Notes: generated by a model from the sequence alone, not told the origin. DNA of 64,000 nt from JALYUA01 sp038203955 (GCA_038203955.1 JBBRDK010000007.1:1-64000); one strand, 5' to 3'. Numbered from the stretch's first letter, positions 15,272-24,830 are shown. Program-made: numbers and translations.

Positions 15272-18200
15272 ATGAGCATTTCGGAACGCCTCTCGAACCG
15301 TCCGCAGGCCCTCTTTCTTCTTCTTCTGGTGCTCTGTGCGGCGGGCGTCTGGTACGCGACCCGCCTTCCTTCCGCCATCTTTCCGACGGTGACCTTTCCC
15401 CGCGTCAAGGTGATCGCGGAAGGGGCGGAGGAGCCCGCCGCCCAGATGATTCCCGCCGTGACGCGACCGCTCGAGGAGGGAATTCTGAGGGTGCCGGGCA
15501 TCGTGCGCGTGGTGTCCACGTCGACCCGGGGCTCGGTCGAGATCAGCGGCGAGTTTGCGTGGGGCACCGACATGCAGCTCGCGCTCCAGCGGGTGCAGGC
15601 CGAGATCGCGCGCGTGCGGCCGGATCTCCCTTCCGACACGCGGATCGATGCCGAGTGGATGAACACCGCCGTCTTCCCCATTCTGGGGTATGCCCTGACC
15701 TCGGACACGCTCTCTCCGGCGGCCCTGCGGGAGCTGGCGGATTTCCAGCTGCGTCCCGCGCTCATCCAGATCCCGGGCGTTTCGCAGGTCCAGGTGCAGG
15801 GCGGTGCCGTCCGGGAGTTTCAGGTTCGCCTGGATCCGGAACGGCTCGGCGCGCGGCGGCTGTCGGCGAGCGATGTGGTCGACGCGATCCGGAAGAACAA
15901 CGTGCTGGTCTCGGCGGGGCTCGTCGAATCCAACCACGAGCTCTATCTCTCGCTCGTCACGGGAAAGCCCGCCGGAATCGCCGAGCTCGGCCGCATCGCG
16001 GTTGCCTCCCCCAGGGGCGGCGTCGCGGCGCCTCTCTCCCAGCTCGGCGAAGTCGTTGCCGCCGACGCCGTGTCTTACGTCCGCACGACAGCCGAGCGCC
16101 GGCCGGCCGTCCTCGTGAACATCGTCCGCCAGCCCGACGCGAGCACTCTCGCCATCGCGACGGGGGTGGAATCTCTTTTGAAGCAACACCCGGACCTCCT
16201 GCCAAAAGGGGCGCGCTGGTCCACGTTCTACGATCAGGCGGAGTTCATCCGGCATTCGGTCCGCGGGGTCCGGGACGCGATTCTGATCGGTGTGGCTCTT
16301 GCCGCGATCATTCTCTTTCTCTACCTTAGGAACTTCCGGATCACCGCCATCGCGGTCGCGACTATTCCGGTGACCGTGGCGATCGTTCTCCTCGCGCTCG
16401 GAGTCTCCGGCCAGACCATCAACCTCATGACGCTCGGCGGGATCGCGGCGGCGATCGGGCTCGTCGTGGACGACGCGATCGTCGTGGTCGAGAACATCGC
16501 ACGGCACGCGGAGGAGCGCGTCTCTGCGAATCCCGTCCGGTCGGGGCTCGCGGAGGTGCTTCCGCCGCTAACAGGCTCGAGCCTCTCCACGGTCATCATC
16601 TTCTTCCCCTTCGCGCTGCTCTCCGGCGTGGCCGGCGCGTTCTTCAAGCCGCTGGCCTTCACGATGGCGGTGGCGCTCGCCGTGTCCTATTTCCTCTCCG
16701 GGCTCGCCGTGCCGGCGGCGGCGGAGAAGCTGCGCGTCGCGTCCAGGGTCCGGGCGAAGAAGGAAAAAAAGCCTCCGCGGATCGCCCGCTTTTTCATCCG
16801 CCATCCTTCGATCGCGATCGCGGTGACCCTGGTCCTGCTCGGAGGCGGCTGGCTTCTCTACGGCGTAATCGGCTCGGATTTCCTGCCCGGCATGGACGAG
16901 GGCTCGATCATCCTCGACTACTGGACGCCGGCTGGAACGTCGCTCACGGACACCGACCAGATGCTCAATCAGGTCGAGAAGATCATCGTTTCGCTTCACG
17001 ACGTCGCCGGCTATTCCCGCCGGACCGGTGAGCAACTCGGCTTCTTCATCACGGAGCCGAACCGGGGCGACTACGTGATCCGTCTGAAGCCGAAGGGGGG
17101 AAGGCGCGGTGTCGAGGAGGTGATCGACGATCTCCGCGGGAGAATCTCCGCCGCGCAGCCGGCCGTGCACATCGATTTCGGGCAGCTGCTCGAGGACAAC
17201 ATCGGCGACCTCGCCGGCGGCGTTCCCCAGCCGATCGACATCAAGCTCTACGGAGAGGACCAGACGGCTCTGCAGGATCGGGCCAGGGCCGCCGCGGCGA
17301 TCCTGCAGACGGTCACCGGGGTCGAGGACGTTTTCGACGGCGTGACCGTCGCGGGACCGAAGGTGACGGTGCGCGTCATTCCCGAGGCTCTCCCGCGGTT
17401 CGGCGTCACCGCCGAGCGCCTGCACAACGAGGTCGAACCCGCCCTCGGAGGCACGCTGGCGGGGAACCTGCGGATCCGAGAGCGTCTCTACGACATCCGC
17501 GTGTTTTCCCGCCGGACCTCCGATGTCTCGCGGCTTTCCCTCCTGCCGATCCAGACCGGGTCCGGCGCTCTCGTGCCCCTCTCGCAGCTCGCGACGATCT
17601 CGACGGGATCTCCGGAAGTCGAGATTCAGCGCGAGAATCTCCGCACGTATCTGGGCGTCACCGCGCGGCTGTCCGGCCGCAGCCTCGGAAGCGCGATGAG
17701 CGAGATCCAGCGGAAGCTGTCGCGGAGCCTGAACCTTCCGGCGGGAATGTCGCTCGGATACGGAGGCCTGTACGAACAGCAGCAGAGCTCCTTCAAGGGT
17801 CTGCTGGGCGTGCTCTTCGGCGGCCTGCTCCTCGTCGCCGTGGTCCTGCTGTTCGAGTTCGGCGACTGGCGTGCGCCGCTGCTGACGGTCATCATGGCGC
17901 TCACCGTTCTGACGAGCGTTCTCGGGTCGCTGATCGTGACCGGGATGACCCTCAACATCTCGAGCTTCGTGGGCGCGATCATGATGGTCGGTATCGTGGG
18001 GGAGAAGGCCGTGTTCCTGATACACGACGCGCGCGAGGAGCTGCGCAACGGAGTGCCCGTCGCCGACGCGTGGGCGGAGGCGTCGCGCAAGCGCGTCCGG
18101 GCGGTCATGATGACCATTTTCTCGACGGCCTTCGCCCTCGCGCCGCTCGCCATCGCGCTCGGGGAGGGCTCTCAGCTCCAGCAGCCGCTCGCGATCGCCG

Positions 18201-18340
18201 TCATCGGCGGGTTCATCCTCTCGAGCCCTCTCATTCTCCTGATCCTTCCCTCCCTCTACTGCTGGCTGGACCCTCACGGCCGGCTCGCGGGGCGCGATCC
18301 CGCGGCGCGTTCCGCCGTTCTCCCGGAGGCCCGGCCGTGA
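15272..18340 (+). CDS. RND efflux transporter permease (AcrB/HAE1-like)
   Basis: 1022 residues, normal RND length, with 12 membrane segments in two homologous halves and two large periplasmic loops. The proton-relay Asp pair is in GLVVDDAIVVVENIARH in the first half; the second half has EFGDWRAPLLTVIMALTVLTS and MMVGIVGEKAVFLIHDA. The second half keeps no Asp pair, so the relay type resembles HAE1/AcrB. It is the first gene of an efflux operon with a TolC-type channel and a lipoprotein adaptor. Substrates are not predictable; there is no Met-rich metal pathway that would indicate CusA. Confidence 0.93.
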   Translation: MSISERLSNRPQALFLLLLVLCAAGVWYATRLPSAIFPTVTFPRVKVIAEGAEEPAAQMIPAVTRPLEEGILRVPGIVRVVSTSTRGSVEISGEFAWGTDMQLALQRVQAEIARVRPDLPSDTRIDAEWMNTAVFPILGYALTSDTLSPAALRELADFQLRPALIQIPGVSQVQVQGGAVREFQVRLDPERLGARRLSASDVVDAIRKNNVLVSAGLVESNHELYLSLVTGKPAGIAELGRIAVASPRGGVAAPLSQLGEVVAADAVSYVRTTAERRPAVLVNIVRQPDASTLAIATGVESLLKQHPDLLPKGARWSTFYDQAEFIRHSVRGVRDAILIGVALAAIILFLYLRNFRITAIAVATIPVTVAIVLLALGVSGQTINLMTLGGIAAAIGLVVDDAIVVVENIARHAEERVSANPVRSGLAEVLPPLTGSSLSTVIIFFPFALLSGVAGAFFKPLAFTMAVALAVSYFLSGLAVPAAAEKLRVASRVRAKKEKKPPRIARFFIRHPSIAIAVTLVLLGGGWLLYGVIGSDFLPGMDEGSIILDYWTPAGTSLTDTDQMLNQVEKIIVSLHDVAGYSRRTGEQLGFFITEPNRGDYVIRLKPKGGRRGVEEVIDDLRGRISAAQPAVHIDFGQLLEDNIGDLAGGVPQPIDIKLYGEDQTALQDRARAAAAILQTVTGVEDVFDGVTVAGPKVTVRVIPEALPRFGVTAERLHNEVEPALGGTLAGNLRIRERLYDIRVFSRRTSDVSRLSLLPIQTGSGALVPLSQLATISTGSPEVEIQRENLRTYLGVTARLSGRSLGSAMSEIQRKLSRSLNLPAGMSLGYGGLYEQQQSSFKGLLGVLFGGLLLVAVVLLFEFGDWRAPLLTVIMALTVLTSVLGSLIVTGMTLNISSFVGAIMMVGIVGEKAVFLIHDAREELRNGVPVADAWAEASRKRVRAVMMTIFSTAFALAPLAIALGEGSQLQQPLAIAVIGGFILSSPLILLILPSLYCWLDPHGRLAGRDPAARSAVLPEARP

Positions 18341-19662
18341 GGGCGGTGGCGATCCTCCGGCTGGCGGCGGCAGCCGCCGGCGCCCTCCTGTCGAGCCGGG
18401 CGGCGACGGTGAGCGCGCAGGAGGTCCTGACGCTGGACGATGTCCTCGCCCTGAGCCGGGCCGCCAACGTCCGCCTTCCGATTCCGGCCATAGACGTCGC
18501 GGCCGCGCGCGAACGGGTGAGCGAGGCCCGGGCGGAGCGGTGGCTCAAGGTGGCCGTGGAGGGGGACTTCATCTACGCGCCGCCGAACGGCTACGACCCC
18601 GCGATCACGAATGCGGGGGAGTTCCGCCTCCAGGCCGTTGGGCGCCAGACCCTCTACGACGGCGGGGCGCGCCGCGCCGCGATCGAGAAGAGCGAGGCGG
18701 ACGTCGCGGCGGCCGCGGCCCGGTACCGGATCGCGGAGAAGGACCTGGATCTCGAGGTCCGCAGCCGGTTCAGCGAGTTGCTGCAGGCGGAGAGGGAGGC
18801 CGCGGCGCGGCGCGACGGACTGGACCGCCTCGCGCGATACCGGACCTCGCTCGAGAGCCGGCGCGCCTCCGGCCAGGGCGTCGCCGCGGACCTCCTGAAG
18901 ATCGACGTGAGGCTCGCGACCGAGCGGTCCAGCTTCGTGGACGCGGAAGGCCGCCGGGACGCGGCGCGGCTGATCTTGAACGACCTCATGGGACGCGAGC
19001 CTGCCGCGCCCCTCGCGCTGGCGCCCCTGCCGCTTCCGCCTCCGCCGGCCCGCGTCGAGCCCGGCGCGGCGGCCGACCGCGCGCCCGAGGTCATCGCTGC
19101 CGTCTCGGAGGCGCGGTCTGCCGGCGCCGACGTCGACACCGCGCGCGCCGAGCGGCGCCCGCACCTGAACCTGAGCGGAGACGTCGGGTTTCTCGGCTCC
19201 GACACGTCTCGCCTGGTCCCCGCGGACCTGCTCGCGGTCAACCGCAACGCGACCTTCGGTGACCGGGTGCGCCGCGACGCCGGTTACTCGCTCACTCTGT
19301 CTCTCGCGTGGCCCGTATGGGACTTCGGCGCCATCCGCTCGCGGATCCGCCAGGCCGAGCTCCGCCTCGAGAGTGCGCGGCGGAACATCCAGCGGCAACA
19401 GCGCGAAGTCGCGCGCCAGCGGGCGCAGGCGCAGGCGACCCTCCGCAGCACCTACGAGCAGATCCGGATCCTCTCGGAGGCCGCGCCCTCCGCGCGCGAT
19501 TCGTACCTCGAGGCGGAGAGCCGGTATCGCGGAGGCGCGGCGACCGCCTTCGAGGTCCTGGACGCGTACACCGCCTCGGTCGACGCCGCGGTCCGCCTGT
19601 CCGACGCCATCTCCCGTTATCGGATCGCCGAAGCCGTGGCGGCGCGCTGGGGCGAGCCTTGA
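18337..19662 (+). CDS. TolC-family outer membrane efflux protein
   Basis: 441 residues from a GTG that overlaps the RND stop as GTGA. A signal peptide ends near TVSAQ. Two OEP repeats follow, with long amphipathic helices (AARERVSEARAERWLK and, in the second half, IRSRIRQAELRLESARRNI). This channel would span the outer membrane and connect to the RND pump. The gene order pump-channel-adaptor is less common than adaptor-pump-channel. Confidence 0.9.
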   Translation: MRAVAILRLAAAAAGALLSSRAATVSAQEVLTLDDVLALSRAANVRLPIPAIDVAAARERVSEARAERWLKVAVEGDFIYAPPNGYDPAITNAGEFRLQAVGRQTLYDGGARRAAIEKSEADVAAAAARYRIAEKDLDLEVRSRFSELLQAEREAAARRDGLDRLARYRTSLESRRASGQGVAADLLKIDVRLATERSSFVDAEGRRDAARLILNDLMGREPAAPLALAPLPLPPPPARVEPGAAADRAPEVIAAVSEARSAGADVDTARAERRPHLNLSGDVGFLGSDTSRLVPADLLAVNRNATFGDRVRRDAGYSLTLSLAWPVWDFGAIRSRIRQAELRLESARRNIQRQQREVARQRAQAQATLRSTYEQIRILSEAAPSARDSYLEAESRYRGGAATAFEVLDAYTASVDAAVRLSDAISRYRIAEAVAARWGEP

Positions 19663-20639
19663 GGCGGATCGCCGCGCTCGCGTTCGCCCTGACTTTCTTT
19701 CCGGCGTGCGGAGCTCGCAAAGGCGCCGAGGAGGCGAAGCCCGCCGCGCCGGCCGCCGACGCGCCGACCCCGGTGCGCGTGGCTCCCGTCGCGACGATGA
19801 CGCTCGCGGAGACCGTGTCGGGACCCGGCCACACCGCGGCCCTGTCGCAGCAGAAGGTCCGCGCTCCCTTCGCGGGGACCCTGCTCGATCTGCGCGTCTC
19901 CGACGGCGACATGGTGCGCCGGGGCGAGGGGATCGGGACGATCGTCGCCCGCGAGAGCGAAGCAGCGCTGTCCGGCGCGCGCGAAATGATGCGTGAGGCT
20001 CAGTCCGAGCCGCAACGGGCGGACGCGCAGCGGGCCGTCGCTCTCGCCGAGCGAAACCTGGTTCGGAAATCGATCGCGGCGACCGCCGACGGGCCGGTCC
20101 TGTCCCACGCGGCGGCGAGCGGCGACAAGCTTGCGGAGGACCAGGAGATCCTGACCATCGCCGACACCGGGTCGGTCGTCTTTCTCGCCGACGTGCCGCA
20201 GAACGATCTCCCCCGCATCCGGCCGGGGCAGCCGGCGGCCGTCGAGATCACGGGCCGCCCGGCCGGGATTCCGGGACGCGTCCATTCGATCCTGCCCGGC
20301 GCCAACGCCGCGGATTTTTCGGGCTCGGTCCGTATCGATCTGCCGGGATCGGCGGAGCGGCTCACGCTGAACCTCTTCGGAACCGCTCGAATCACCGTGG
20401 GCGAGCGGCGCGCCGCGTCGATCGTGCCCGCCGCGGCCATCATCCGCGACGACGTGAGCGGCACCGCGCGGGTCGCCGCGGTCGTGAAGGGGCACGTCCA
20501 CTGGATCGACGTGCGGGAGGGTCTCACGTCGAACGGCTCGACGGAGATCGCCGGGGAAGGAATCGCGCCCGGCCTCTCGGTCGTCGTCTCCGGGATGGTA
20601 GGACTGCCGGAGGGTAAGTCGGTGACCGTCGAGAAGTAG
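19659..20639 (+). CDS. RND periplasmic adaptor lipoprotein (HlyD/MFP family)
   Basis: 326 residues from TTG 19659, which overlaps the previous stop as TTGA. The N-terminus is a lipoprotein signal with the lipobox FPAC. A split biotinyl-lipoyl domain (VRAPFAGTLLDLRVSDGDMV and the later half ATADGPVLSHAAASGDKL) surrounds a short helical hairpin, then beta-barrel and membrane-proximal domains. It bridges the pump and the outer-membrane channel encoded just upstream. The hairpin is short, about 45 residues. Confidence 0.9.
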   Translation: MRRIAALAFALTFFPACGARKGAEEAKPAAPAADAPTPVRVAPVATMTLAETVSGPGHTAALSQQKVRAPFAGTLLDLRVSDGDMVRRGEGIGTIVARESEAALSGAREMMREAQSEPQRADAQRAVALAERNLVRKSIAATADGPVLSHAAASGDKLAEDQEILTIADTGSVVFLADVPQNDLPRIRPGQPAAVEITGRPAGIPGRVHSILPGANAADFSGSVRIDLPGSAERLTLNLFGTARITVGERRAASIVPAAAIIRDDVSGTARVAAVVKGHVHWIDVREGLTSNGSTEIAGEGIAPGLSVVVSGMVGLPEGKSVTVEK

Positions 20640-20653
20640 CCCGGGGACCGGCG

Positions 20654-20678
20654 GGGGACCGCCCGATGAGCGGTCCCC
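20654..20678. terminator. Hairpin between convergent genes
   Basis: GGGGACCG (20654-20661) pairs with CGGTCCCC (20671-20678) over a 9-nt loop, in the 58-bp gap between the adaptor stop and the hemerythrin stop. There is no T-run, so it may act as a Rho-independent-like or message-end hairpin for either side. Confidence 0.5.
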
Positions 20679-20697
20679 GATCCGGCGTATCCCGCTC

Positions 20698-21348
20698 TCA
20701 GGCCGTTTTCTTCGCCTGAAGCGTCCGTTTCAATTCGCGCATCCGGCCGGCGATCTCTCGCAGCCGTTCGTCGCCCAGAAGCTTCTTCGCCTCCGGAAAG
20801 AGATCGTCTTCCTCTTCCTCGACGTGGTGCTCGATGGACTCCTTGAGAACCGTGACCTTCGCGTCGAACTGCTCGTCGGTCGGCTGCAGGGCCGAGAGCT
20901 CCGCGAGGAGCGTCTTGACGATCTTGTGCTCCTCGAAGGACTCGCGGACGAGCTTCTTCGGCTCCTCGGGACGAACGCTCTTGAAGGCCTGGTAGAAGAT
21001 CCGCTCCTCGAGCTGCGCATGGATCTCGAGCTCGTTCGCGATCTGATCTACGATTTCCTTTCGCGTCGCCCTGGCGTCTTCGCCGGCATTCTCGTATGCC
21101 TCGAACAGTGCCTCGACCTTGCGGTGGTCCTGCTCGAGCATCTTGACCGGATCATCCTCGGCCGCCTTTTCCTCGGTGCCCGAGACACGGCCCGTGACGA
21201 CTTCGACGATCCGCGAGAGAAGCCCCTCTCCCTGGGCCGGCGACTCCGGCCGGATCGATTTCGGCAGACCCTTCGGCCTGCGGGTCTTTTTCCGCGAGGG
21301 CTCCTCCGGGCCGCGATCTCTGTCTCTGACGGGGTCTTGCTGTTCCAC
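20698..21348 (-). CDS. Hemerythrin HHE domain protein
   Basis: 216 residues from GTG 21348, chosen because AGGAGG lies seven bases before it. The first 80 residues are charged and Lys/Arg/Pro-rich, probably disordered. The HHE domain (about 85-205) has the iron-ligand pattern LEQDHRKVEALF, EIHAQLEERIFY, FEEHKIVKTLL and SIEHHVEEEEDDLFPE. The family binds a di-iron site and senses or scavenges oxygen or NO. It is followed, tail to tail, by the efflux operon. Its function here is not specified by the neighbours. Confidence 0.9.
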   Translation of the reverse strand: MEQQDPVRDRDRGPEEPSRKKTRRPKGLPKSIRPESPAQGEGLLSRIVEVVTGRVSGTEEKAAEDDPVKMLEQDHRKVEALFEAYENAGEDARATRKEIVDQIANELEIHAQLEERIFYQAFKSVRPEEPKKLVRESFEEHKIVKTLLAELSALQPTDEQFDAKVTVLKESIEHHVEEEEDDLFPEAKKLLGDERLREIAGRMRELKRTLQAKKTA

Positions 21349-21443
21349 GTGTCTTCCTCCTGTTTGAATTCGAGCGTCCCCGGAAGGCTTGCGCAAGAAC
21401 CGTTCCGAACGTCGCTGCCCGCGGGCTCGGGCGGTACACTGGC

Positions 21444-21941
21444 ATGTGGATTGCCTGTAATTACTGTTTTATGGAACAAGCCGGAGCCGTTCTCGACCTC
21501 AGGGTCGTGCAGACGCTCTTCGACGCCTGGACGGACGAGATCCCGGAGTTTTCGACCCGGGACTCCGCCGCGGACTACCTCGTGCGTTTTTTGAAGAGAC
21601 GCGCGGTGAGCGCTCGCATTCGATTCGCCGGCGGGATCTGGGAGTGCGTGCTTTCCACCCGCGCGAGGAAGGTGTCTTCGGCGACCGGGGAGACCCGTCC
21701 TCTCGCCATCGCGCGCGCCGTGGTCCACGCGGACGTGGTCCCCGGCCGGCGGCGAACCCCGGCGTCCCCGGCCCATCCGGCGAAAGACCGGAAAGTCCGG
21801 ACGGCCATCCGGGACTGCGCCGGGTGCGGGGTCGCGTTGAGGACCGTCCGGAGCTCTCCGAGCGGCGTCCGCTACTGCAATCTCTGCGGCTGGCGGCAGA
21901 TCCGTCTTTTCCCGCAGCAGCGCGCAAGCCAGGCTTTGTAA
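21444..21941 (+). CDS. Hypothetical protein with C-terminal zinc ribbon
   Basis: 165 residues from ATG 21444, or 156 from ATG 21471; neither has a clear ribosome site. The N-terminal part (LQTLFDAW-like helix, YLVRFLKRRAVSARIRF) is not recognised. The C-terminal 45 residues hold two CxxC pairs, CAGCG and CNLCG, forming a probable zinc ribbon. It lies just upstream of a single-domain response regulator, 6 bp apart, so the two may be co-transcribed. Confidence 0.65.
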   Translation: MWIACNYCFMEQAGAVLDLRVVQTLFDAWTDEIPEFSTRDSAADYLVRFLKRRAVSARIRFAGGIWECVLSTRARKVSSATGETRPLAIARAVVHADVVPGRRRTPASPAHPAKDRKVRTAIRDCAGCGVALRTVRSSPSGVRYCNLCGWRQIRLFPQQRASQAL

Positions 21942-21947
21942 GAGACG

Positions 21948-22379
21948 TTGTCTTCCAACCGCGACGGCCGGCGCTCTCCGGCGGACGGGCCGGAGAGCCC
22001 TGCCGATCGGCCCCTCATCCTTGTCGTGGAAGACGACGATGACCTGCGGCGCGAGATCTGCCGGATCCTGGAGGACGAGGGGTTTCAGGCGATGGAGGCC
22101 ATCAACGGGCTGCACGCCCTGGCGCAGCTCGAGACTCTCGCCAGGCCCGACCTCATCATCCTCGATCTCATGATGCCGGTCATGAACGGCTGGGACTTCC
22201 ACGCGAGGTTGAAGGCGAACCCGCGGCTCGCCCGCGTCCCGGTCCTGCTCCTGAGCGCCTACGTGCACAATCAGACGCACACGGGCCCGAAAGACGTGGA
22301 AGTCGCGCTTCAGAAGCCGTTCCGCGTCGAGGAGTTCCTCGGCTGGGTGCGCCGGCTCGCGCGGCGCCTGAACCGCTGA
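21948..22379 (+). CDS. Single-domain response regulator (receiver)
   Basis: 143 residues from TTG 21948, the only start that gives the full domain. After a 20-residue polar leader comes LILVVEDDDDLRREI (acidic pocket), the phospho-acceptor Asp in PDLIILDLMMP, the Ser/Thr position in VLLLSAY and the Lys in LQKPFR. There is no output domain. Such stand-alone receivers pass phosphate between kinases or bind partner proteins. Confidence 0.88.
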   Translation: MSSNRDGRRSPADGPESPADRPLILVVEDDDDLRREICRILEDEGFQAMEAINGLHALAQLETLARPDLIILDLMMPVMNGWDFHARLKANPRLARVPVLLLSAYVHNQTHTGPKDVEVALQKPFRVEEFLGWVRRLARRLNR

Positions 22380-22386
22380 TCTCGCG

Positions 22387-22926
22387 TCAGACGCTGTCTT
22401 CGAAGATTCCCGGGACCGCGCGCTCGACGGCGGCCTCGATCTCGTCCGGCCCGCAGACGCCGGGGTCCTTCGGGATTCCGGTGCGGTGCAACGACCACCG
22501 CTCTCCGTGCAGGACGGCGGTTCCAGCGTCCGCAGCGGGCCCAGGGACTCGAGCTCCATGAAGTTCGCGGCGCCGTAGATCTCGTTGTTGCAACCGAAGT
22601 CGGGGTAGCGCGCCGTCGGATCGTGATCGAAGCGCTTGACGAAGACCGTATCGCTCCACACACAGGCGCACCGGGATCATCGTCCGGCGCGTAGCTCTCC
22701 GGCATCGTTTCGGGCGCGATCCAGAGCCGGTGGCCGCCGCGCGGCCGCCAGCGCCCGAGCGCAGTCTCCGTCGAGAGCTCCGGCCACTCCCCGAGTGCGT
22801 TTTCCCCTCGGGAAACGCGAACCGCACGATCCGCGGGCCGAAGCCGGTCGCGGCCACGACTTCGACGTCGCCGTTGGAGACTCTCAGGCGCGGCCCGAAA
22901 GTCGAAGAGAGAGACCGCTCGATCAT
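22387..22926 (-). pseudogene. Decayed DUF4380 / galactose-mutarotase-like gene
   Basis: A single protein family can be followed only by changing frame three times. The start (ATG 22926, IERSLSSTFGPRLRVSNGD, FGPRIVRFAFPEG) continues after a one-base slip at the GGGGAAAA run (about 22800) as ENALGEWPELSTETALG, GGHRLWIAPETMPESYAPD, then in another frame as VFVKRFDHDPTARYPDFG and NFMELESLGPL, then back to the first frame as HGERWSLHRTGIP. The middle of the family (about 100 residues between the PDD segment and VFVKRF) is missing. An internal deletion plus frameshifts points to a pseudogene, not a single sequencing error. Confidence 0.75.
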
Positions 22927-22968
22927 CCGCCGGCGCGACCCTCGCCGTTTCTCGTTCCCGACGTCCCC

Positions 22969-23325
22969 TCAGCGCCGGCAGAACCGTCGGACGCAGTCGA
23001 GCAGCTTGTCCGGCCGGATCGGCTTGGCGAGGAAATCGGCGACTCCCGGCGCGTCGCGAATGAAGGCCATTCCAGACAGGAGGACGACAGGCGTCTTCTT
23101 TCCGGCTCCGTCGCGCCGGGCGAGAAACTCCCATCCGTCGACGCGGGGCATCCGAAGGTCGAGCAGGATCAGGCAGGGAGGCTCCATCGCGCCGAGGCGA
23201 TCCAGGGCGTCCTGGCCGTCGTCGGCGGTGACCACGGCGTACCCTTCCCCGGAGAGGAGCTCCCGCAGCGCCTCCCGGACAGTCGGGTCGTCGTCCACGA
23301 CGAGGATGCGGGGCTCGCCGCTCAC
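22969..23325 (-). CDS. Single-domain response regulator
   Basis: 118 residues from GTG 23325, which overlaps the kinase stop as GTGA. The receiver is complete: ILVVDDDPTVREAL, phospho-acceptor Asp in CLILLDLRMPRVDGWEF, PVVLLSGM and the Lys in FLAKPIRPDKLL. It is co-translated with the Ser/Thr kinase-GAF protein upstream, suggesting that both work on one signal, although classical phosphotransfer from a Ser/Thr kinase to a receiver Asp is not expected. Confidence 0.9.
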   Translation of the reverse strand: MSGEPRILVVDDDPTVREALRELLSGEGYAVVTADDGQDALDRLGAMEPPCLILLDLRMPRVDGWEFLARRDGAGKKTPVVLLSGMAFIRDAPGVADFLAKPIRPDKLLDCVRRFCRR

Positions 23326-24830
23326 GTCCGCCGCTCCGATCCCGTGATTCCGGAAGCCTCCCGGACGAGGGCCTCCCCGGAGCGGCCCCGGTCGAAGCGA
23401 ACCCGGCGGCGGAGCTCCAGGAGCGAGAGCGCCTGCCGCGCGAGCGCGCGCAGCCCTTCGACCTGAGCGTCCGAGAGCTCGCGGGGAACTCTGTCGAGCA
23501 CGCAGATCGTGCCGATCGCGTGTCCGTCCGTCGTGATGAGGGGCGCACCGGCGTAGAACCGCACCCTCATCGGCCCCGTGACCATCGGGTTGCGGGCGAA
23601 ACGCTCGTCGGCGGAAAGATCCGGCAACACCAGCGGGTTCCGGCCCAGGATCGCATGCGCGCACAGCGCGTGCTCGCGGGGCGTTTCGGTCGCCTCGATT
23701 CCGACGCGGGCCTTGAACCACTGCCGGTCGCGGTCGACGAAGGTGACGAGCGCGAGGGGCGTGCCGCAGATCTGCGCGGCAAGACGCGCGAGGTCATCGA
23801 ACTCGGCCTCGGGTTCCGAATCGAGGATCTCGAAACGGCCGAGCGCGGCGAGCCGCGTCGTTTCATCCGGCGGCATGAGGGGATGCACCCCGGAGAGAGG
23901 CGTCGACGGAATCTGCGCGTGCACCTCGAGAAGGGCATCGCGCAGCTCGCGCGCGGTCTGAAAGCGGTCGGGCGGCTCCTTTCGCATGCACCGGCGGACG
24001 ATTTCCGCCAAGGGCTGCGGGGTGTCGGGAGCGAGTTCTTCGATTGGCGGCGGCTCTTCTTTGACGATCGTCTCCAGGAGCTTGAAGAGGTTGTCGTTGC
24101 GAAACGCCCTCTGCCGCGTGAGGAGCTCGTAGGCGAGCAGCCCGAAAGAGAAGATGTCCGTGCGATGGTCCACCGGATCGCCGCAGATCTGCTCCGGCGA
24201 CATGTAGCCGGCGGAACCGACCGCCACCCCCGCCTTGGTGATGTCGGTCTCCTGGTTCTTCGCCTTCGCAATCCCGAAATCCATGATCTTGATCGCGTAG
24301 CCGTCGAGCACTCGCATGTTCGCCGGCTTGATGTCGCGGTGAATCACGCCGGCCTTGTGCGCGTACTCGAGGCCGATCGCGACCCCGACCAGGATCTTCA
24401 ACTTGTCCGCCAGGAGAAGAGGCTCGCCCCGCGCGATCAGCCGGTCGAGGTCCTCGCCCGGAAGAAACTCCTGGACGATGTACGGCACGTCGTCCTCGAC
24501 TCCGAACTCGTAGACGGTCGTGATGTTGGGATGCTGGAGCCGCCCCGCGAGCTGAGCCTCCTGAAAGGTCCTCGCCCGGATCTCGGGGGAACCCACCTCG
24601 CACGTCTTGATCGCGACCTTGCGCTGGATGAGCGGGTCGAAGGCCTCATAGACCGTTCCGAATCCCCCCGCGCCGATCTTGGAGACGACGTCGTACTTGC
24701 CGATCTTGCGTCCGACGGCGCTTTCGGACCCCGCGGCCTGGGTGGGGGCCGAGTCCAGCCCGGTGCCCGTGTTGCGCTCGCCCGTGTTCGAGTCGCTCTT
24801 CCTTCCCGCGATGTTGGCGAGCCAGCCCAT
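23322..24830 (-). CDS. Ser/Thr protein kinase with C-terminal GAF domain
   Basis: 502 residues. The kinase domain (about 45-300) has IGAGGFGTVYEAF, VAIKTCE (ATP Lys), HRDIKPANM (catalytic loop), MDFGIAKAK (DFG), GSAGYMSPEQICG and the C-lobe Arg in DRFQTARELRDALLE, so it is expected to be active. A GAF domain follows (about 325-475; LGRFEILDSEPEAEFDDLA start, GTICVLDRVPRELS end). There is no membrane segment, unlike many PknB-type kinases, so it probably senses a cytoplasmic ligand or redox state. A receiver gene overlaps its 3' end. Confidence 0.92.
   Translation of the reverse strand: MGWLANIAGRKSDSNTGERNTGTGLDSAPTQAAGSESAVGRKIGKYDVVSKIGAGGFGTVYEAFDPLIQRKVAIKTCEVGSPEIRARTFQEAQLAGRLQHPNITTVYEFGVEDDVPYIVQEFLPGEDLDRLIARGEPLLLADKLKILVGVAIGLEYAHKAGVIHRDIKPANMRVLDGYAIKIMDFGIAKAKNQETDITKAGVAVGSAGYMSPEQICGDPVDHRTDIFSFGLLAYELLTRQRAFRNDNLFKLLETIVKEEPPPIEELAPDTPQPLAEIVRRCMRKEPPDRFQTARELRDALLEVHAQIPSTPLSGVHPLMPPDETTRLAALGRFEILDSEPEAEFDDLARLAAQICGTPLALVTFVDRDRQWFKARVGIEATETPREHALCAHAILGRNPLVLPDLSADERFARNPMVTGPMRVRFYAGAPLITTDGHAIGTICVLDRVPRELSDAQVEGLRALARQALSLLELRRRVRFDRGRSGEALVREASGITGSERRT

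Noticed and set aside
21048..22661. Minus-strand open frame of 537 codons across the zinc-ribbon and receiver genes
   Set aside because: It is a shadow for most of its length; only its first 50 residues match the pseudogene at 22387-22926.
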